A stretch of DNA of 64,000 nt from Piper betle (Eukaryota > Streptophyta > Magnoliopsida > Piperales > Piperaceae), in contig JAURVB010014937.1 of assembly GCA_033002965.1 (NCBI GenBank), positions 62,001-126,000 on the forward strand, given 5' to 3'. The notes under the pieces were generated by a model that saw only the letters and a list, made by a program, of their open reading frames with translations, was not told the DNA's origin and did not search any database. A program made the position numbers and the translations under genes. Below are positions 57,924 through 64,000 of the stretch, piece after piece (the first letter of the stretch is position 1; each line of letters begins with the position of its first letter).

Positions 57924-60765
57924 TGTAAAACCCGTGACTCGAGTCAGAGTTTTACGGGAGTGAACCAGTCGGTTCAACTGTCGGTTCGAGTCGAGTCAGC
58001 TTCATGGACCGCGAGCTGAGTTGAGGCCAGCTGTGAGTTATGAGCGATGAGGGTCATGTATGCTCAAATGTACGATGATAACGCCTAAAAGATGATGAAA
58101 AATGGGTTATCAAGTATATGGAGGTATGCAGTATTGATTGTTATTTTTATTTGATCGTAGAATAATTTTAGGCCGAATAACGCATTAGGACACGTTTAGA
58201 TTATATTCGGGTGGGTTATTAGTTATAGAACATGTCATTTGGATGTTGTTGTGTTCGTTTGATTTTACGGGATTTTTCCCAATTTTTTTGGGATTTTTTT
58301 TAGGATTTATTAGGAGATAGTTATTATTATTGACTCGAGTCGGAGTCGAGTCAAGTTTAATTTACAAAAATGCCATCGCACGCGCCTTCATCTTCCCCGA
58401 CACTTACCCTTACAAAACCCTAGCCGCACCGCCCACGGTCGCCGTCGCCGCTGCCGACGCCGTACTGCCGCCGATCAACGTCGTCCCGTCCAGCCGTGCA
58501 GTCATCGTGCCGCCACGACCCACGCCGGCCACCATCTCGCCGCCACGACGTCGGAATCGCCCCACGAAACCTCCTCGGCCGTCGCCACTCCGAGCCGGAT
58601 TCCGCCGCCGTCCGGGCCGCGCCGCCGCCGCTGTGGCCCCGACGACCATCCCCTCGCCGTCGCCGACGTTTCCCCATCATCCCGACCGCCGTCGAGGCCG
58701 GCCGGAGCCCCGATCGGAGCACGCCGCCGCCGCCGCCCATTTTCGACGCCACCGTCGACAGCCATCGCCGCCTCGGCTACCCTATTTGACACCACCATTG
58801 GACCAAGCTCGTCGAGCTGGTGCCGATAGACCCCTGATTGCCCCGTCCCGAATCCGCCAAAATCGTCGAATCTGCCGGAAAACCGTCAGAATCCGCCGGA
58901 AAATTGGATTCGTGGGACATTCGCCGGATCATCCGCCGAACGCACCTGGTCCAACTGATCGGACTTCGGACGCCGCTAGGTGCTGAATTCGAGTTTCGAG
59001 CCACGAAATGGAAACCCTAGCCGTCGCCAATTTTCGACGACGCGAGGTATAATTTATTTTAATTTAATTATTTGAAAGTATTGATTATTAGAATTGCATG
59101 CTGGGATTGGTGAATTGTATGTTATAATAATATATATAAATGTAGATTTGATTAAGGATAAAATATGAAATTTGCTTGATTGAGTGGTGTTAAAAATGGA
59201 GGCTAAGAAATAAATTAGGGTAACTAGGTAATGATCATGATCTAATGCAAATTAGCCTAAGTAGGCTTGATAGAATTGATATAGGTTGATGTGTGTTGAT
59301 TGATGCGTGATTGTGTTGATTGTGTGTGCATGCTATAGGATGTGCGATTCATCATGCGGGCGTTAGTTTTTAGCTTGATTGTGTAGGTACGGTGTAGGAG
59401 CTCACCGCCTAGGCGCGTGGACCCGTTTGGAGCTTCTACCAGGTCCGTTTAGGACTCGTTCTCTATTTTTACGCTACTCTATTGTGTATTCGATTTATCA
59501 TGTGCAGGACAAGTTAAGTGGCATTTTATCGGATCCCACTTAACTCGGGCCATTTAGCCAACGGTTCTTTTTCGGATTAATAACCCTCGAGGATGAGATC
59601 CCTCGAGTTTGTTTTCGAACTTCAGATCCAGCTCAAGTTGCCTTCAGGCCTATTGTATAAATCCCAACCCAGGCCTAGTTATGTATAGTTTTCGCGTTTT
59701 CGGTGAGAGATGGGATGAGGGTTACTTGCGGCCATATCTTCAGATAGGGCGTGTGCCCGGAAGAGCGGGCTCTGGAGCTGGGGAGAACCCACTTCGTTCC
59801 CGAAGGATCCGGACAACTCCACCTTTGAGTTCCTCAAACCGGGAGAAGTGTGGAGGTTTACGGGTACTGCAATGCAGCGCATGTCTAGACTTGTGGTTCA
59901 AAGGATACTGTAGGCGACTGCTTGAGAGTACTCAGCCTTTGTGCTCAAGGCCAGGAGTAATATGGAAGGTGCAGAGGGCGGTAAGGAACGACATTTGATG
60001 CGAGAAGCAATAGAAAAATGGTTGAGGTATGAGAATGAGAAAGAAAGGGGGATGCTATCGACCCGAGGGCGACGGCCCGACGGCGACGGCTCCCGTATGT
60101 GCCCTGATGAGAGTTCTTGAGGAAGTATATGGTTTTGATTCAACAGGAGAGTTTGCTCTCCTGTGCCAGATTGATATTAGTTATTTTCCGGGCCGGTAAC
60201 ACTCATTACTGACGGTTTTTCTATATATATGTAGGTGAGGAATGCGAGCAATGAAAGCTGTCGGGACTGCGGAGGAGCAGCACGGAACCGCGCACACATG
60301 TACCTGCCGCTGTAACGTATGTATAATGATGGTGTGTTATTGTTATGTAAATGATAATTTTGATGTGTTTGCTTGAATAAATTACTTGTTATGAAACGAA
60401 CTGATAAATATGACTGAGTAGGGAGCCTTGGAGTTCAGACTCGGCTCGGGTAAAAACGACTGAGATAATGATTTAATGTCAATGTAGATTGTTATGTGTT
60501 ATCGTATTTTCATAAAATAGTATATATTTTCTTTTGGTTTCTCATTTGTTGTTTTGTCTTATTTTGCTTGTACATCATAGCATGCATGTAGGACTCCGTT
60601 AGAACCCAATCGTTCCCATTCATACATTTCATATTTGCATCTCCATCTTGAGACGCCGAGAGTAGATCCTAGTCGGCTTAACCGAATCTAATAGATTAAC
60701 GAACGGTTCGGTCGCCGGTGACATTTCCGGGTCGGTTCACGGGTGAGCCGAAACAGGGTGTTACA
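57924..60765 (+). repeat. 3' LTR of element B
   Basis: 2842 bp, TGTAAAACCCGTG to CAGGGTGTTACA. Differs from the 5' LTR by scattered substitutions and by a shorter GCCGGAAAACC array (about 58850-58905). The insertion is therefore not very recent. Confidence 0.94.
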
Positions 60766-60770
60766 AATCA
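60766..60770 (+). repeat. Right target site duplication of element B
   Basis: AATCA, identical to 50157-50161. Confidence 0.95.
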
Positions 60771-62279
60771 TGCCTCTAGTTTTATTGTTTACTTTCACAA
60801 CTCTGTAGTTAAAGATTTCTTCCTGTATTTGATATCATGATGTGAACTTCATCTGAAAGGTACTAACATTTAGATTATGGGATTGTGATTCATTATTTTT
60901 TTATGAATAGGCTTCTATCCTGTATGGTTACTAGTGTTGGTCTTGGGAGGTTGGCCTTGGACATTTCATGCTTAGGTATATCTTCAGTTTTTTCATTATT
61001 GGTTATTGGTCATTGTCCTTCAGGTCATCATAAGATAATATTTTTATGTTCAACAGGATTCATTAGTGAAAGGAATGAGTTCTCATATTACATGATGATT
61101 TGTTCAAGTTTTATCCTAAACAAATACGGATATAGACATTTTATTATGATTCAATTCATGTTTTTTTATCATTTCAACAAAGAGTTCCCTTAACCAAAAT
61201 TTGTTTGATGTTAAGCACCCAATCTGCAATGGAGTGGACTATCTATCCTTGGATTCATAGCAACTGCAACAGCCTTTCCGACAATGACCAGCTTTGACGT
61301 GTAAAATTTCCGGACATTCATCCTGCAAGGTTTGATTTCTTTGCGGAAACAATTAAAAATGTTTGAATTGTTCTACAAATGATTAGTTTATTGCCAGCAG
61401 TCCTTGAAAGGTCAATGATACAAAAGATGGAACCTAATGTGCAGTTTATATGCCTCAATTTCAAATGAAACTTTTTTCAATCATGGCTACTACCGCTCAG
61501 TCGGTAACTTGTTTTTTGTATTTGAGTTTTAGATTTTTTCTTGTGCATCAAAATTTGTGTAAATACTAATTTCTGTTTTTGGTTTTTCATACTTGAAGCA
61601 GCATTGCTGACACCAGTAGTAGTGGTCAGCCTGACTCTACACATTCTAGGCAGCGAGAAGAGGCAAATATTTCAGTTTTCTTGAGCCATTTCTTTTTAGT
61701 GCACTCGTTGCCCTCCTTATATTTGCCACATTTTGTGTTCTCTTTAAACCTTAACAAGAAGATCAAGTTAGTAAATTTAAGATGATTGCATATGTTCTTC
61801 CCTATGGGAAAGGTCATTATCATGATCTATGGTTGTTTGGCTGCATTGGTGTTTGCGGATTATATAATATACGATACTGATAATTTGATAAAGTGATACA
61901 CTTACGATGACTACATATGGACTGCCATATCACTGAATTTAGATATCATCAATCTGCTCCAGATGCTGCTACTAGTTTTCCGAACATCAGATAGTTGAAG
62001 GGTTTGGGGGAAGGCAAAGTGTTTTTTTTAAATACAGTTGGAAGCCGTACATAAACTGAAAATATGATCTGTGGCAGGCTCTCGCAAGTAAATGTTTTTT
62101 TCTATTTTTTAAAAATGTTTTTGTAAAAAGCAAGCAACAGATAGTATTACAATCGCAAGAGAGGTAGAATAGTACTCTCCTTGAGCATTAGTAAGAGCGT
62201 CTGTTGATCTTTCTATTTGAAAATAAAATATTAGAAATTCATCATATGTAAGTATTCCCCTTGATATAACCAGCATCAT
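60771..62279. other. Unassigned region between element B and the PITH gene
   Basis: AT-rich with scattered exon-like islands. One at about 61602-61670 reads SIADTSSSGQPDSTHSRQRE on the plus strand after an AG acceptor-like site, but has no convincing partners. A TACTTACATATGATG motif is repeated near 62240 and 62285 on the minus strand. Probably intergenic or 3' flank; no gene assigned. Confidence 0.45.
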
Positions 62280-62937
62280 CATATGTAAGTACATTTTCTT
62301 TGACAATTAATTGTCTTCTTCAGACCCTTCATGCCAGTTGTTTCAACCCTGCACAACAATATCTTCAAAATTTTATAAAGCAGCCCCACTGTAAAGAAAA
62401 ACCAAAACAAATAACAGGGAAGCCTAAATTCTCTGCCCTAAGATGCTCATCAGGTACATCTTAACCAGATCAAACTTAAAAAGCACTAAAGGTAACAAAA
62501 AAGATTATTTTGACATGGAGCATCCTCACAATGAGGACTTACATAGAGAGCAGTACAATGACAATTAGAGCATTTAAACTCAGCATATTCTCTTGAATGG
62601 ATTTGGCAAGAGTAAGAAGATACTTAAACAAGTTGTTCCTTCTCGGCAAGGAATGTTACTAAAAATCTCTACCCAAGGGAAAAAAGAGCAATAGAGAAGA
62701 AATATATCTATATTGATATAAGAGAAATGTACATACGTGGAACCAAATAGTCCAATCTTCTGAATTTGGTGATGTCCTCTCCAGACTGATTGTCCTCAAT
62801 AAAGATAGTCAAGCTGAAATTCATTTGATTGAATGAGAAAAATATTTGATAAAAAAAACAAAGAATACTGTTAGCCTTACAAAGTCGTACCTACGAACAT
62901 TTTGGAACTTGACATACTTCAAGACAGCTAGCTTTCC
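62280..62937 (-). pseudogene. PITH-domain protein gene, three 3' exons with a frameshift
   Basis: Exons on the minus strand: 62891-62937 (GKLAVLKYVKFQNVR plus AG), 62737-62813 (LTIFIEDNQSGEDITK, then out of frame) and 62280-62349 (VETTGMKGLKK then a novel tail to TGA). All have consensus CAG acceptors and GT donors, and split codons rejoin as Ser and Thr. The order and residues match the C-terminal half of the conserved plant PITH (proteasome-interacting thioredoxin C-terminal) domain protein. The middle exon is 77 bp; 78 is needed to stay in frame, one A being missing at AAATTC (about 62762-62767). The last residues differ from the usual KKIEDH-type end. The N-terminal exons were not found to 63734 and may lie beyond the window. 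Pseudogene or sequence error. Confidence 0.8.
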
Positions 62938-63734
62938 CTGAAATGATATGCTTGTGTCAAAGATGGGAAACATCTTCACCCAAAACTCAACCACAAAGCA
63001 TGATCTCCACATCAGGCACTTAACAATGCAATTAAGACATTTCAAGAACATACAAAGAAAAAAATAGATAAAGTCCTTCTCAAGTTTGTATGAATACAAA
63101 GACTAGATAAGCCAAATTGATTCGGGTAGGCAATTAGGTCCCACATCAAATGAAACAAATAAGGTTTATGCCTTGATTGTAATCTCTAAATAAATTTAAA
63201 AGCACTTAGCATCCCGAATTAGTTTTCAAGTAAGCACTACTTAATGTCGCTCGTGCTGATTGCAATTGAACAATTCATTTCATCGAAGACAATCAACAAA
63301 TGTGAATAACAGGCACATACAAGCATGAACTCCTTCAATGCTAAATGCAAAGATCTAGGCGTAAATGTAAAGGTCTAGTCTTTACTTTTGCAACTGATCT
63401 AAATCACCCCTTTAGAGGTGGAAAAGAAAATGCTAAAGAAGATTTCTCCACAGTAACAAAATTTTGCATATTGTATTCTAGGTTCCAGTGATGGCACCGT
63501 GGCGACTACTGAAAGGAATTGCTCTCGAGTGCGGAATTGAGATGGAAGATGAGAAGCGAACGCTGTTGATTCAATTGAATGAAGCAAAAGCTAGTATTTT
63601 CTCGAGTAAAATGTACTCAACTCCCCCGGTACATCAAATACGTCTCTCTTAAGCAAACATTTGCCTAGCCCTAGCCTTTACCCCCATCAAAAAAACGTAA
63701 TTTGATCGATAACATACATAAATATGAACGAGAT
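62938..63734. other. Region upstream of the PITH exons
   Basis: No PITH N-terminal exon (such as one encoding an SDADEQLL-like motif) was found on the minus strand. Otherwise AT-rich with no recognised feature. Confidence 0.5.
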
Positions 63735-64000
63735 TCGCAAAAGTTCAAACCTTTAGGGCAACCAGGAGCTCCATGATGTAATTGAGCAAACCCCTCTTCA
63801 CCAAATCATCATCGTCGCCATTGGCTGCCACCGGCCATCACCTTCCGGGCCAGGTTGGCGGCGCCAACCATCACCCTTGCCCACGCCTTGCAGCCCTCCT
63901 TGCAGCGGGAGTAGGACTCATCGATCCGGAAGACGAGCAGCAGGCCAGCGCCGGCGTGGTGAGCTGGTAGGTGGAGGGGAGGGGACGGGGAGCAGTTGGG
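63735..64000 (-). other. GC-rich exon-like sequence at the right edge
   Basis: Minus-strand frames read FRIDESYSRCKEGCKAWARV and onward to a stop at about 63805. In another frame, NGDDDDLVKRGLLNYIMELL ends at an AAG-GTTTGA donor-like site (about 63752). The composition differs sharply from the AT-rich neighbour and looks like the start of a gene extending past the window. The family is not recognised and the relation to the PITH exons is unknown. Confidence 0.3.

Larger units (their letters stand above)
50162..60765 (+). mobile_element. Element B: complete Tekay/Del-like chromovirus
   Basis: 10,604 bp with two LTRs (50162-53033, 57924-60765), iMet PBS, gag, pol with chromodomain, polypurine tract and perfect 5-bp target duplications AATCA (50157-50161, 60766-60770). 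Structurally intact but coding-defective. Pol order is RT, RNase H, integrase, chromodomain, as in Ty3/gypsy; the protease is absent. Chromodomains in this clade are thought to guide integration to heterochromatin, which fits the TE-dense setting. Confidence 0.96.

Noticed and set aside
60885..61193. 102-residue plus-strand frame
   Set aside because: Phe/Ile-rich translation of AT-rich DNA without a family signature; more likely non-coding.
63782..63970. 62-residue plus-strand frame at the right edge
   Set aside because: The minus strand has better exon-like composition with a splice donor-like end; the plus frame looks like its shadow.

Overview
This is a plant nuclear window, almost certainly from an angiosperm with a large, repeat-rich genome. 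The evidence is nested Ty3/gypsy LTR retrotransposons with initiator-Met and tRNA-Asp type primer binding sites, a wall-associated-kinase-like receptor kinase exon, and a spliced PITH-domain gene with GT-AG introns. No bacterial, organellar, rRNA or tRNA genes were seen. Roughly 80 percent or more of the window is transposon DNA. Most long reading frames are chance products of GC-rich LTR segments. Below, T1, T2, X, Y and Tat are working names for LTR families.

Left third (1-32725): a partial Tat/Athila-like element on the minus strand (gag, PBS, 5' LTR; 1-3202) sits in a decayed X-type LTR (3203-8970). That LTR also carries a minus-strand Y fragment and a T1 solo LTR (5305-7731, target duplication ACATG). 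After about 1.1 kb of AT-rich spacer comes a deep nest. An X solo LTR (10110-32725, duplication AGAGT) contains a T2 solo LTR (12335-31031). That contains a non-coding LARD-like T2 element (13209-26100) and a T1 solo LTR (28017-30869, TGACG). The LARD in turn contains a Y solo LTR (15378-17794) and a Tat-type solo LTR (21259-22415, AGCAC).

Middle (32731-50161): AT-rich spacer and the C-terminal remnant of an unidentified gene, then Tekay/Del-like element A (35072-44223), which has lost its 3' end and its RNase H. A hAT-like element (44270-45348) follows. Next is the best candidate host gene, a WAK-like kinase reduced to transmembrane segment plus kinase (46268-47497). Further TE fragments follow it.

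Right (50162-64000): element B (50162-60765, duplication AATCA) is structurally complete, with two 2.8-kb LTRs, PBS, gag, RT, RNase H, integrase, chromodomain and polypurine tract. Its reading frames are broken. Beyond it lie about 1.5 kb of unassigned DNA and, on the minus strand, three 3' exons of a PITH-domain gene with a one-base deletion (62280-62937).

The most notable signal is that A and B, which are independent insertions, share several defects or oddities. Both lack the aspartic protease. Both have a UAG at the gag-pol junction, the same gag frame break, and a duplicated PBS inside a perfect inverted repeat. This suggests a defective lineage that spread by trans-complementation. Reading was by eye; no alignment or database search was run.
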